Source: Cliona cf. orientalis (Eukaryota; Porifera; Demospongiae; Clionaida; Clionaidae). From it: a DNA stretch of 64,000 nt. Location: positions 6,572,001 through 6,636,000 of the forward strand of contig OZ005702.1 of NCBI GenBank assembly GCA_963930775.1, given 5' to 3'. The translations under genes were made by a program, and so were the position numbers. This document shows positions 50,942 to 63,008 of this stretch, one piece after another; within the stretch, counting starts at the first letter, position 1, and every line of letters begins with the position of its first letter. The notes under the pieces are model-generated. The model was not told where the DNA came from. It saw only the letters and a program-made list of their open reading frames with translations, and did no database searches.

Positions 50942-51703
50942 TCAGACAGCATTCTGATGGTGATCAGCTTCCGGGCGATTGTCACGAACGGCCTGCCTCA
51001 AATTATCATCAATATTCAAATTTTCCATCAACTGCTCCAACTGAAGGAAATCTTGACGCTGTACTTTTCGCCAGTCGTTACAAGCTTGACGATTTCCTTC
51101 CATATAGATGACAGCGACAATTGGCACTACCTCATAGAGGAACCCATGCAATCTACCATGTTGTGGAGTTTTACGGATTCGCCACGTGGTAATGATGAAC
51201 CAAAATTTTATATCTCTTTCTCCTTTCTTTACTACAGCCATCGTTTCGGTAAATGCACCGGTATTTCCATGCATCTCCCTGATGTGTAGCTTCATTTTCC
51301 TTTCATCGAATTGGGTATCATAGTATGCAACAATGCAATGTGCCTCATCAAAACAATCTGCAGGACATGGCATATCTCTCACTCCATTGGTATGAATCAA
51401 ATCCGTGTTCCACATATAAGCTATACAATTCTTGGTAACAAGTTTATTCTTGCGGTCCCTGTCATATTCCGCATCATGTATTTTTGTCGCTTTGAGCATT
51501 AGTATGCGCAACACAACAGCTGCGGTCTTTACAAAGTTGTCATCATTCTTCCACCAAGTAACATGAAGTTTACCACGAATGGTATCCAACTGAGCTGTTG
51601 CTTGCTTTGATCGAGCATGATCTATGTTCCCAGCTTCTCTCTGAACACGAATAAAGCGCTCAATTTCTCCGAAACTGTCATCACTTCTTGTGTAGCACTG
51701 CAT
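50942..51703 (-). CDS. Unrecognised 253-residue protein
   Basis: An open frame from ATG (51703) to TGA. It is also open upstream (HFSSDKT, and before that KGPTGIASNICSV) to a stop near 51780, without another ATG, so the true start may lie in an earlier exon. It is rich in charged residues with several Trp and Cys, and has a hydrophobic stretch FLYEVVPIVAVIYM near residue 195. The C-terminal ~50 residues look helical (DFLQLEQLMENLNIDDNLRQ). No known domain is recognised. It lies between methyltransferase genes 1 and 2 on the same strand. It could be a real lineage-specific gene or a captured transposon frame. Confidence 0.45.
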   Translation of the reverse strand: MQCYTRSDDSFGEIERFIRVQREAGNIDHARSKQATAQLDTIRGKLHVTWWKNDDNFVKTAAVVLRILMLKATKIHDAEYDRDRKNKLVTKNCIAYMWNTDLIHTNGVRDMPCPADCFDEAHCIVAYYDTQFDERKMKLHIREMHGNTGAFTETMAVVKKGERDIKFWFIITTWRIRKTPQHGRLHGFLYEVVPIVAVIYMEGNRQACNDWRKVQRQDFLQLEQLMENLNIDDNLRQAVRDNRPEADHHQNAV

Positions 51704-51779
51704 TGTCTTATCACTGGAAAAGTGCACGGAACAAATGTTGCTGGCAATGCCAGTTGGACCTTTTATTATTGCAAACTAA

Positions 51780-52690
51780 CCATTAACGGAAACAAATTCC
51801 CCATCTTTCCTCAAAGATTGTGTCGGGAAGTAGGTATACCCCCAAAAGGTGCGCGTGTATTTCAGGTAAAACCACACAGTCAGCTTTATAGCTCTGAACC
51901 TGTAGCTATAAACACTATGAAACCACTCTTTTCACCACAGAGATGGCATGCTAGCTAGCTACCAATAATTTTCAGTGAATACTGGGAGCAGGGCTTATTC
52001 GGAGGTTGATCTCTGGTGGGAGATTTGACTCCATTTGCTACTTTTGGCCATTGTGATAATAGTTGTGACAAATAACATTATGTAGTAAAGTATAATTATT
52101 ATTACAAGATCTCAGGCAAGATCATGCATACATATTGGCTTTAGACATTCTCTATTACATAGAGTTTCCCCAAGTTATGGTATAGCAGGTAGGAGATCAT
52201 GACATTACCTATTTCAAGTAAAAACCACCAGGGCTTGTATATAGCTATATGAGCATCTTGAAACGACTTTGCTGATGGTCATAATATATACTAGCACCCT
52301 TGTCTGCTCATTTAAACTCCCAATGGTCAGTTGGCTGATTATTATGCTACAATCTTGTACCTACATTAATGAGGTCCAACTAGGCCAAAAAAGCTATTTA
52401 TACATGTAGCTGCACTGTTGGCACCTATGCTTTTTAAAGTTTAATACTGGTAGTGAGATATTAAACTTCTCCTACGGAACATGAATCTTAGGGCTTGTAT
52501 ATATACAAGTGCTACAGTATATGATTATTAAATTTTGATGAGTAAGGGCATAATGGCTATATACAGTATCTAGCTGAGTGCCGTAGGTGACAGCTTCGAC
52601 ACCCAGGGGTGTTCTATAGGAGAAATTTAATAGCTAATGTAATGGGTACCAAGAATTAGCACTTGTATACCCTTCCTCCCCACTACCTTG
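51780..52690. other. Spacer without a supported gene
   Basis: AT-rich; nothing recognised before the tRNA-related repeat. Confidence 0.5.
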
Positions 52691-52696
52691 CTCCCC

Positions 52697-52805
52697 GGGG
52701 CTTGGTAGCTCAATTGGTAGAGCATCACACCAGAGATGTGAGTGTGTGCATGGGTTGGATCCCCACTACTACGCAGCGCTGACAGTCTGCTGCATTTGTA
52801 CTACT
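52697..52805 (+). repeat. tRNA-related sequence, likely SINE head
   Basis: GGCTTGGTAGCTCAATTGG then TAGAGC has the form of a tRNA D arm and A box. TCACA CCAGAGA TGTGA forms an anticodon stem and loop, and GGGTTGGATCCCC a T arm and B box. The 3' side does not pair with the GGGCTTG acceptor strand, so it is not a working tRNA. Polymerase III boxes on a degraded tRNA body suggest a SINE. Confidence 0.5.
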
Positions 52806-53241
52806 ATTAAATTAAGAAACCATTAGCCGTACTAATCTACTTATTCCAACACCAAGTCATCACCGCATTGTAAGACCACATGCAGGGATGACAATCACAG
52901 TGAATATCCTTTACCCTAATTTAAAAAAGGTAGTAAAAGGTAGAGGATGAACGTTAAAGTGACCCCTGCCATAACCATGCACACTTCTGCAGGTTTGTGG
53001 CTTATCCAATACAACACATCAAAGCAAGCATCCACAACCCATGTCTTCCTCAGTCCCATACAGTAGATATTAGTATACATTAACACATGCAAGATTATTG
53101 TATCTTCCATAACCAGATGAGTTCATAACTTTTGACCACTGCTACTGTAGCTAGCGCTCGGGCTTACATTGATATTGCAGTATAATAATATTGATAAATA
53201 AATTAGAGCCTAGCAGCATCATAAATAGCATAATAACAGTG

Positions 53242-55049
53242 TTACAGCTTTGTACTGGTAATGACAGCTGATATACGAGGTACCTTGTAGTGTTCAGGTT
53301 TTCCTATGGCCACAGATGAGAGATAATCGATACAAGTCTGAGCAACAGCTGGAGGATAGTGATCCATCCTAGTATGAGTTATGAAATCAAGAAGATACTT
53401 GTGACGTGGTTCTTTAAACTCCTTCTTGAAACACTCGGTTAGGTCTACATATCCTTCAACCAGGTCCACTTCATGTTTTGCGCCCAGGGTGTTCAACGAC
53501 TCGATGACCGAATCAGAGAACTTTAGCGGCCACTTGTGCTCATGGAGCCAAAAGCGCCTATAGAGCTGTGAGTTAGGAGAGTGAGATTTCATGACGACAA
53601 TTAGAGTGTGACCTGCAGATAAAAACAAAACACACAATGTCATAAATTATACCTGTGAATGTGGTTTAATCTGGTTCAGTTTAAGTTGGTTTGGTACATG
53701 TAAATGGGGCTTAGTTCAGGCATCTGAGAAACTCGTAAGCACAATGAATCCGTCAAAATCATCTAGAAACTTGCTCCATTATGCTTCAAATCGTTTAGTA
53801 AGGCACACGAGTGTCGCAAATCTTCATTTTATTGGCCACGCCTATCAACCACACCCCTTTGTGTGATAGACGGACAAAACAGATTGCTTTACCCCTTACT
53901 GTGCATGTGCATGGAGTAACTATGCTCGGCATTAAAATATTAATACTATCAGAACTAAAGTATACATACCATCCTCTTTCCTGAAATTCTGTGCATCGAC
54001 AAGAGCCTTGGTGATGTCTCTCATGTAGTAGAAGACATGGATAGCTAGAACCAGATCACAGGGAGGAATATTGAACTTGGATGGATCAACTTTTTGATAA
54101 TCTTCTACGACAATCTCAACTTCAACATTCTTTACAGCTCCAAGCAGCTCTCGTGCTTGCTCACAGAACGTTTTGTCAATATCCGTTCCTGTGTAGCTGA
54201 CTTTGACATCGGGAAATCTCTCAGTGATAGTCTGAAGTATTTTAATATCGAATGTGCCATCGCCACAACCAATGCTGAAGATTCTGAAGGATTTCGTTGC
54301 CTTTCTCTGCACCAACTGACAGACCTTTTCTGCTACTAGCTCCTGAATCTCCTTCCTGTGAACTGCTGATGCCTATAATTGCAGGAAAAGTGGGTATCTC
54401 GGGTGTATTGTTATAGACGACTTAAGGCGTGACCGTTTAGCCCATTAACTGCATAGCAACCGTTGCTATCCGCCATTTTGGTGGTCAAGCGGCAATACCG
54501 CGTGTACTGCCAGTATGCCATTGATCATGAGCAAGAAGTACACCAACATTTTGTCTAAAGCTGCCCGAGAGTGTTACATCCGGAAGCTTCAATGCATTTA
54601 CGGTGTCGTAGGCGAGCTGAGAGACGAGAAATGCACTTGTGATACGTTGTAGAAAGCTATGGCAGCGTTGACCACTAAAATGTGCAGTTAATGGGCTAAA
54701 CGGTCACGCCTTAAGTCGTCTAAATCCTACAGATGACCCAGTTACCCACAGTGGAACCTTTCTATAAGGATCGTGACCCCCAAATGAGAACACCTCTATT
54801 AATCAGGATACTTTATGCTGTCCCTAGAGGCACATAATATTATATACTAAAACATCGGGTAATGGTCGTCACGTACATGTTACGCGGTGGTACGTATTTA
54901 ACCTTTATTGCTTCCTCCACGCGCACAGCATAGTCTAGCCCATGTCCCTGCTCTCCAGGGCACTCATCAAATGGCGTACACTCCTTCAGCTGCTCATCCA
55001 ATCTGCGAAGAACATCCTGGCAGGACTGGCTTAATATTGAGTTCGCCAT
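53242..55049 (-). CDS. HNMT-like SAM methyltransferase 2
   Basis: Exons 54903-55049 (MANSILSQ.., 49 codons; ATG chosen because copies 3 and 4 start at the same place), 53970-54372 and 53242-53612; 306 residues. SAM motif FSIGCGDG at about 81-88, acidic TGTDID at about 110-115, and AIHVFYYMRDI at about 159-169 with His161 at the place of human Gln143. It ends VITSTKL. Exons 1 and 2 have the same lengths in copies 2, 3 and 4. The donor after exon 1 is GTTAAA, an unusual but conserved type. Intron 1 carries a 40-bp-TIR MITE. Confidence 0.85.
54416..54720. mobile_element. MITE with perfect 38-bp inverted ends in intron 1 of methyltransferase 2
   Basis: The ends (GACGACTTAAGGCGTGACCG and on) are perfect inverted copies. 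TA lies at 54414-54415 and 54721-54722. Copies 3 and 4 lack it in the same intron. Confidence 0.9.
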
Positions 55050-55370
55050 GATCAAGCAACCGACACGCCCCTCGCCTGATGACGAGAGGTGTGGCTAATT
55101 ATTACATCATGCATACGGAAGCGTGCACTGTAATTAAAGGAGGGGGCGGACCGGATGCATGCATGTGCTCATTTCCACAGAGGAAGTTGGTCTCATGAGT
55201 CATAGGTGGCATTAGACACTGCATGGATTCCACTGATCTATAAGAAGATTAAGTATTTCAAACAGTATAATAATATTATTATCATACATGACATTGTGGT
55301 ATTATATGCATGATATTTTTAGCTTCATCATTATACATGTACAGTTGTCCGTCTGTGTATGGCATTTGAC

Positions 55371-55436
55371 CCTTTCTTTCTCAGCATCCCTGGACTTACA
55401 ACAGACCCTTTCTTTCTCAGCATCCCTGGACTTACA
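55371..55436. repeat. 33-base tandem pair
   Basis: CCCTTTCTTTCTCAGCATCC followed by CTGGACTTACAACAGA occurs twice in a row. The wider region (about 55370-55520) has an inverted, diverged copy at about 60040-60150. Confidence 0.75.
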
Positions 55437-55795
55437 ACAGACAGCCCACTAACACGGCTGGCCCCAGCAGCGACTATAAAGTGAGCTGCTTCAAAGGATG
55501 GTGGGGGCAGAACCAGTACAGTTATATATGGTGGCTTGGAGAATGCAAAAGGGTGACATTCTGGAGTCGATGTCAAGGTATCACATCAAAGCAAGCATCC
55601 ATAATCCTTGACCCCCTCAGCCCCATACAGTAAGTATTACAAAACATTTGAGCCATAACAGGATGAATTCATAATTTTTGAACACTATTACTTTAGCTAG
55701 CACTCGGACTTACATTGATATAAGCAGTATAGTAATTACTATCATCAATTATTGTCATACTCAGAGTCAAGCAGCATCATCACAAATAATATAAA

Positions 55796-58700
55796 TTAAC
55801 AGTGTTGCGGCTTTGTACTGGTAATAACAGCTGATATACGAGGTACCTTGTAGTGTTCAGGTTTTCCTACAGCTATAGATGAAAGATAGTTGATACAAGT
55901 CTGAGCAACAGCTGGAGGATAGCGATCCATCCTAGTATGAGCGAAGAAATCAAGAGTATACTTATGATGTGGCTCTTTGAACTCATTCTTGAAACAATCA
56001 GTTAGGTCAAGGAATCCTTCGACCAGCTCAATTTCATATTTTTCACCTATGGTGGCTAGTGTCTCTATAATTGAGTCAGAGAAGTGTAGCGGCCACTTGT
56101 GTTCATGGAGCCAAAAGCGCCTGTACAGCTGCGGCCCGTTAGGAGAGTGAGATTTTGAGACGACGATTAGAGTGTGACCTACAGATAAAACTAGCTATAA
56201 TAATAATATCTGTAGAATGTACAATACCAGAGGAATCTGCAGTACCGGTATTCAAATCTAAAATATGTGCGGTAATCTAATCTAAATTACAATATTATTA
56301 TAGTTTATATTAACTACAAAATTTAATTAGAGTTCTGTAGAACACATACATGTACATGTACACCACATGCACATCTGTATCCCGCAGTGCATGTATCTGC
56401 ACAGAGATGAAAGCTGTGGCACAATAAGCGTAACTCGCTTGTTGACGACCTATACCTACATACTATTGTACATTATGCACATGAGCAGAAAGCACAAGGG
56501 GTGCGGTTAATATATAGGCGTGCCCAATAAAAACACAGTTTTTGCCATGCTTCATGGCTTATGGACCTTGCCAAACAATTCAAATCATAATGGAGCAAAT
56601 TTTTCAATGATTTCAACAGTTTGGTTGTGCTTACGAGTCGCTCATGTAGATCCCTAGATCTCAAGACCTGGCAATTTTTGTGTTGACAAACTGACAAACA
56701 GACAGACGAACAGAACTGATTGTTTTACCCCATGCTGCACATACGTGTGTGGTGTAATGAAGCACTGTTATAGTGCAAAACCCTCGGCACGCAAGCACTG
56801 AGCAGTATATACTGCATGTCCAACATTACTGCAAGATGTTCACATGGATCCTAGGCTTCCTAGTACAATGTCAAGAGTCAAAGGAGTAACTACAAGAATG
56901 CATAGTGCACGTGATACCATAATATCCAGCAGTATCACGTGTGCAATGCCGTGTCAGCAGTTTATAGCATGCACCAAGAGTAAAATTAATAATAAAGAGG
57001 GGAAGAGAGTACTGAAAACGCCATATTTTGTACCATGGTTGTAACATTCTGACCAATCAGATTGATTTATAGGAGGTGTCTAAATAAAATAGACACCTAC
57101 CTCTGAGGCTATGAAATTTTACATGATCATGCCTGCTAGGGTAGTTACAGCATCTTTTGTTAGTGAAAGAGATAAAGTACAGAGCTCTAGTGCTATGCAG
57201 AGTACTGTATGCAGATGATTAGTGGGCAGGTCTTACTGCGTTAATTGAATGGGTGGAGCAAATGATTTGCCAACTGAAGTCAGCAGTAGTAAAAACTGAG
57301 CTGCACTCTGACTACCTCGAGTTGAAATCAAGACAGCGATGATATGGCCGGCCTTTTATACGCAGCGACGATAGTATTGTGGTTCTGAATGTCAAGGAAG
57401 AAGCTTGAGTTGGACAGAAAACGGCGTCAGCTCACTATGCATCGATGTCCAGTGTCGACTCGATCTGGCGACGACGATGGTTTGAACTGTTGCTAGATAC
57501 GCGCTCGAGCCTTTTATGGCCGGCGCTGTAGTTACTAGGCCGTAGATACGTTGTCAGGACCACGTAGCCCATGGTACAAGTCGGTTACATCACTCGGTTC
57601 GGTCTCTACGCGATTTACACAGCCTCGGGCCTCCGGCCCTCGGTGTGTAAATCCCATAGAGACCTCCACCTCGTGATGTAACCTATACATACTCCATATA
57701 AGATGTTTTTGGAAAGTCACTCGCCAGGAATGAAAAAAATTGACCAATGAGAGCACTCGATTCAAATGATACATGTCTTGTTTGTCCATCGAAAGCTTGC
57801 CAGGGAATGAGGAAGGCATGCAGAGGGGATCAACATGATGCCAAAACTCTTGAACACAGTGCTTTCAGGGAAAGCCACACAGTAAAAAAAAACATTGAAA
57901 ACACCATAAAAAAACTTTGTGACATAAAACGAGGTAGGAAGCAGATTTCGTGGACACACACACAGAATGATTACCATAACCCACTGACACATGCACCGAG
58001 GGTGACTCTGTCAGAGCTAAGGTACATGTACATACCATCCTCTTTCCTGAACTTCTGTGCATCGATAAGAGCCTTGGTGATGTCTCTCATATAGTAAAAG
58101 ACATGGATAGCTAGAACCAGATCACAGGGAGGAATATTGAACTTCGATGAATCAATTTCTTGATAATCTTCTACGACGATCTCGACTTCAACATTCTTTA
58201 CAGCTCCAAGCAGCTCTCGAGCTTGCTCACAGGACTTTTTATCAATATCCATTCCTGTATAACTGACTTTGACATCTGGAAATCTCTCGGTGATAGTCTG
58301 AAGTATTTTAATATCAAATGTACCGTCACCACAACCAATACTGAAGATTCTGAAGGATTTTGTTGATTTTCTCTGCAGCAACTGACAGACCTTCTCTGCT
58401 ACTACCTCCTTAACCTCCTCTCTATGAGCTGCTGACGCCTATAATATTACAGAAGTGGGTATAATCAAACATTGTACATTAACAGTATTAAACTATAGGG
58501 ACTTACGACATAATATGTGCATATCCTACAGATGACCCAGTCAACTATAGTGGAGCCCCTCTATCAGGACCGTGACCCCTGAAATGAGGATATCTCCTAT
58601 AATCAGGACACTATAATTATATATGACCTCAGCTACATAGAGATAACCCATACCTCCTTTAATCATGCTGTCCCTAGGGTGGAGGGCCAAAACATCGGGT

Positions 58701-58876
58701 ATGATGGACGTCACGTGTTAATTTATAACCTTTAATATTTCTTCCAAGCGCACAGCATAGTCTAGCCCATATCCCTTCTCTCCAGGGCACTCATCCAATG
58801 GCGTACACTCTTTCAGCTGCTCATCCAACAAGCGAAGAATATCCTGGGAGCGCTGGCTTAGTATTGAGTTTGCCAT
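55796..58876 (-). CDS. HNMT-like SAM methyltransferase 3
   Basis: Exons 58730-58876 (MANSILSQRSQDILRLLDEQ..), 58036-58438 and 55796-56178; 310 residues. The last exon has no early ATG but reads in frame from acceptor CTGTAG to TAA, with GHTLIVVSKSHSPN, HEHKWPLHFSDSIIETL and a C-terminus extended to STKPQHC. SAM motif FSIGCGDG and HVFYYMRD are intact. Intron 2 is long (about 1.85 kb) and holds a palindromic patch at about 57583-57687. About 220 bases 3' of the stop match the sequence 3' of gene 2, marking the duplication unit. Confidence 0.8.
57583..57687. repeat. Imperfect inverted repeat in intron 2 of methyltransferase 3
   Basis: GGTTACATCAC..GGTCTCTACGCGATTTACACA pairs with TGTGTAAATCCCATAGAGACC..GTGATGTAACC, with a G+C-rich turn (CTCGGGCC TCC GGCCCTCGG). 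Confidence 0.7.
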
Positions 58877-59340
58877 GATCAAGCAACCGACACGCCTCAG
58901 ACTCGGATCGACGAGAGGTATGGCTAATTATTACATCATGCATACGGAAGCGTGAGTGGTAATTAAAGGAGGGGTGGACCGGATGTATGTGTTCATTCCA
59001 CAGAGGAAATTAGTCACAGGCAAATCTTAGCTGGCCACATCACTGTGCACTAGAAATGCGCTAAACACTTGGTTCCCTATACATGATAACTCATTGCAAA
59101 ACTGTATAAATAATTATTAATAGTGTCATTCCTCAAACAGTATTAAAATTTATAATGTTATGCAGCCATAGTTAATTAACATGACATTGTGTTATGCATG
59201 ACATTTAACAGCATAATTTACATGTACTATTATATATATTACTGTTGATTTGAACTCCCTGACTATATAGTGCCATCTGGCATTATGAAAATTATGTGTA
59301 AAACAGTTAACTTGTGCACTGATTCACTCAGTCGGAATTC
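58877..59340. other. Spacer between methyltransferase genes 3 and 4
   Basis: AT-rich, partly similar to the region 5' of gene 2 (55050-55330). No gene is seen. Confidence 0.5.
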
Positions 59341-62157
59341 CTAATTCCAGCTCATAATAATGACTGCATTACAAAGCACCTTATAGTGTTCAGGTTTTCC
59401 TATGGCCACAGATGAGAGATAATCGATACAAGTCTGAGCAACAGCTGGAGGATAGCGATCCATTCTAGCATGAGTCAAGAAATCAAGAATATACTTATGA
59501 CGTGGCTCCTTAAACTCATTCTTGAAACAATCAGTTAGGTCCATACATCCTTCAACCAGGTCCACTTCATATTTTTCGCCCAGGTTGTTCAATGACTCGA
59601 TGACCGAATCCGAGAACTGTAGTGGCCACTTGTGCTCATGGAGCCAAAAGCGCCTATAGAGGTGCGAGGTAGGAGAGTGAGATTTTGTGAGTACAATTAG
59701 AGTGTGACCTGCAGATAAAAACAAAACACACAATGCTTAGGGGTTCTTGACCACATGCCCAGTAGCTGCATAATGGTTCATGTGGTAAAAGGTCGTCAAT
59801 ATAGTGCATACACAGCGTGCACAATCCAAGCCACATCGATGTCGGCGCCTCAATCACAGAGATGGAGTCTGAGACTGACTATCGACCTTGACACTGACAA
59901 TTTTCAATCACAGGAGACAAACTCGACATTTTTCTGGAAAGCACCTGTGGACAACATCGATTCCAGAACGTCACTCTTTTGTATTCACCCGACCACCATA
60001 TGTACATGTAGTGTACGCTTCAATCTAATTCTGCCCCGCCGTCATTTTGAAGCAGCTCACTTAAGTCGCAGCTGGAGCCATAGCCGGACATGTCAGTGGG
60101 CTGTCTGTTGTAGCATCCCAAGTCCAGTGATGCTGAGAAAGATGATATTTTTAGCTCAGATCGAATCATTTCCGGTCACCTCCCACTCGTAAGTCACAGA
60201 CAGACAACTATAATCTTAGTATAATGATACGGGATACACAGGGCAATGATTATGGCTTCGAGTGATCATGTTTAACTTGTCAGATTGCATATATATATAC
60301 ACACATTAAAGTAGCTGTTGCACAGGACTCCCTTTTTGGAGGCATATTAGGCCAGGCAAATTGAATTATATACTGGATACACATGGCAATCATTATGGCT
60401 TCAAGTGACCATGTTTAATTTGTCAGATTGCACACACACATTAAAGTAGTTGTTGCACAGGACTCTCTTTTTGCCAAATACCAGAGGCATATTAGGCCAG
60501 GCAAACTGAATTATATACCTGATACACAGGGCAATGATATGGCTTCAGGTGGACCATGTTTAACTTGTAAGATTGCATACACACATTAAAGTAGTTGTTG
60601 CACAGGACTCCCTTTTTCCCAAATACCAGAGGCATATTAGGCCAGGCAAACTGAATTCACAGTTTATCGTCATTGCCCACATGGATTTCAGATTGCATAC
60701 AGCAACTATGTTGCACTTTGGCCCCGGCCCTCAAGCGCTGCAATTGAAGGGCATGGCCTCGGCAATTGCGAGTTCAAACCTAGCATTTCTCGTACTCTTT
60801 TACTAATTTGAAATAATGTCTGCCCGCCTGCATGCAAAATTGAAAAGTCTGTGATGATAAACTGTAAATTTAATTTGCCCCACCTTATGCAATATTCAAA
60901 TTACCATAATATTATTACTAGGAAGATGATATCATTAGTCGGGGCGAGCCTTCGAACATGGCATCAGCTGTATTCCAGGGTTTTTATTAGTGTCGTATTA
61001 TACGTTGGTTTTGAGTCACTAAGTCTACTAACACAGCATGGCAGGCCAGTTCAAGTAAGCAGTACCTAGCACAACCAAATTGCAGCAGCCAGGCGCTCAG
61101 TTTGGATTCTTGACATCCTTGAGTACAGTAATAAAGCTTTGAGCTGGAGAATGGTACAGTCATCTATATACCTAGTATTGTACAAACTGTACTACTGAAA
61201 ATAGTGACAGCTGTGAATGATTGCCACTGCCATAGCACCAACTCGAGATGAATAAGTAACTCTGGTCGAAAGTTACCCCGAGTAGAATGCTTCACGACGC
61301 TGATTTTTTATCAGTCTTGAACTCTAGCCACACTGCCACTCAGCTATGATTCCGCGATCTGACCTTCGACTGCATTGATGATAACCTTTATCAGTCAGTC
61401 ATCATATATATAATACATATTTATATACACCACTAGTGCTTCTAGTTTCTCGTGTATTCGGGGCTCGCTCAGGCTCGTCCCAAATAATCATACATCAGAA
61501 CTAATGGTAAGGTACATACCATCCTCTTTCCTGAACTTCTGTGCATCAATAAGAGCCTTGGTGATGTCTCTCATGTAGTAGAAGACACTAATAGCCAGAA
61601 CCAGATCACAGGGAGGAATATTGAACTTGGATGGATCAACTTTTTGATAATCTTCTACGATAATCTCGACTTCAACATTCTTTACAGCTCCAAGCAGCTC
61701 TCGTGCTTGCTCACAGAACGTTTTGTCAATATCCGTTCCTGTGTAGCTGACTTTGACATCTGGAAATCTCTCAGTGATAGTCTGAAGTATTTTAATGTCA
61801 AATGTGCCATCGCCACAACCAATGCTGAAGATTCTGAAGGACTTCATTGATTTTCTCTGCAGCAACTGACAGACCTTTTCTGCTACTAGCTCCTTAACCT
61901 CCTCTCTATAAGCTGCTGCTATCTATAAAACAGGAGACGTGGGAATAGTCAAATAATTCTCTAGATCCCCTCATATCGGGTAATGGTCGTCATACGCATG
62001 TTATTATCACCTTTATTGCTTCCTCTATGCGCATAGCATAGTCTAGCCCATGTCCCTGCTCTCCAGGGCACTCATCCAATGGCGTACACTCTTTCAGCTG
62101 CTCATCCAACGAGCGAAGAGCATCCTGGGAGGACTGGCTTAGTACTGAGTCTGCCAT
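59341..62157 (-). CDS. HNMT-like SAM methyltransferase 4
   Basis: Exons 62011-62157 (MADSVLSQSSQDALRSLDEQ), 61520-61922 and 59341-59708; 305 residues. Exon 2 begins IAAAYREE instead of the ASA..HR of copies 2 and 3. The SAM motif is intact and His again replaces the Gln143 position (AISVFYYMRD in this copy: the residue is Ser, unlike the His of the others). It ends CNAVIIMSWN, keeping an Asn near the place of human Asn283. Intron 2 is about 1.8 kb and contains tandem 140-base repeats and a MITE. Confidence 0.8.
60220..60640. repeat. Three tandem copies of a ~140-base unit
   Basis: The unit runs from ATACACAGGGCAATGATTAT through CACACATTAAAGTAG.TGTTG and ends AGGCATATTAGGCCAGGCAA. It occurs three times with small differences in intron 2 of methyltransferase gene 4. 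Each unit ends in a MITE-like terminus. Confidence 0.85.
60639..60885. mobile_element. MITE, AGGCCAGGCAAACTGAATT ends
   Basis: Left AGGCCAGGCAAACTGAATTC..CAGTTTATCGTCA pairs with right TGATGATAAACTGTAAATTT..TTTGCCCCACCT. It is related to the element at 62438-62840. Confidence 0.65.
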
Positions 62158-62437
62158 GGTCAACACTGGTTCAAGCATCCGATACCGGCCACGGAAGCAT
62201 AATAATGGGGGCGGCCCGGATGCATATGCTCCGAGCTCCACCCTCATATTTCCACAGAGGAAGTGAGTTAGTCCCACGTGGGACCATCATAGAAAAAAAT
62301 AATTAAAGGCTTAGCTGGCCGGGCTTTGGAGCAAAACTGGATTCTGAAATTCATAACTAGCTATTCCTCGCTTTGAACAGCATGCATAATAATATTTTTA
62401 TACTGTAATTGTTACGCAGCCACAGTCAAATAACATA

Positions 62438-62840
62438 AGGCCACACAAACTAAATTCACTGTTAAGCGTCACCGCCCGCATGCTATTTTGAAGATCCAGC
62501 AAAATTTTCATTATTCATTATTGATCACATAAACACTGCACAAAACCTTCAAATGTTCGACATATATGCACAGCACGTCCAAAGCGTTTGTTTCCCTTCT
62601 AATGACTCACTAACAAGTAGAAAACTTACCTTAGACTCGCTGCCCTCAACGGAATGCAACGAGCACGCATGACCTTTAACCTTAGCATTGCCCGTTAATG
62701 GTAAACCAAGCCCCTTGAGTGAGGGGCGTGGCTCGCAATGATAAAGAAAATGGATAATGAATAATGAATAATGACCGCTCGCCCACATGGAAAATGGAAA
62801 AAGTGGTGACGATAAACAGCAAATTTAGTTTGTGTGGCCT
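62438..62840. mobile_element. MITE, AGGCCACACAAACTAAATT ends
   Basis: Inverted ends of about 35 bases: AGGCCACACAAACTAAATTC..CTGTTAAGCGTCACC at the left and the matching GGTGACGATAAACAGCAAAT..TTGTGTGGCCT at the right. No coding sequence. It lies between methyltransferase genes 4 and 5. Confidence 0.8.
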
Positions 62841-63008
62841 AACTTTGTACAGTTATGTACATTAATTTATATAATATTATTATATTGCCAGTTTTAACAA
62901 CACAGCTGAGTTTATACTATTTAATATGTTCATCTGAGCTCCCCGACTATAGTGCCATCTGGGCATTAATACAGTTAACTTGAGCACTCATTCCGGCACT
63001 CAGAATTC

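Noticed and set aside
52697..52775. Functional tRNA gene
   Set aside because: D, anticodon and T arms can be drawn, but the acceptor stem does not pair, so it is better read as a tRNA-derived repeat.
59755..60192. 145-codon frame in intron 2 of methyltransferase 4
   Set aside because: It lies antisense in an intron, overlaps a dispersed inverted repeat (partner about 55370-55520) and shows no domain.
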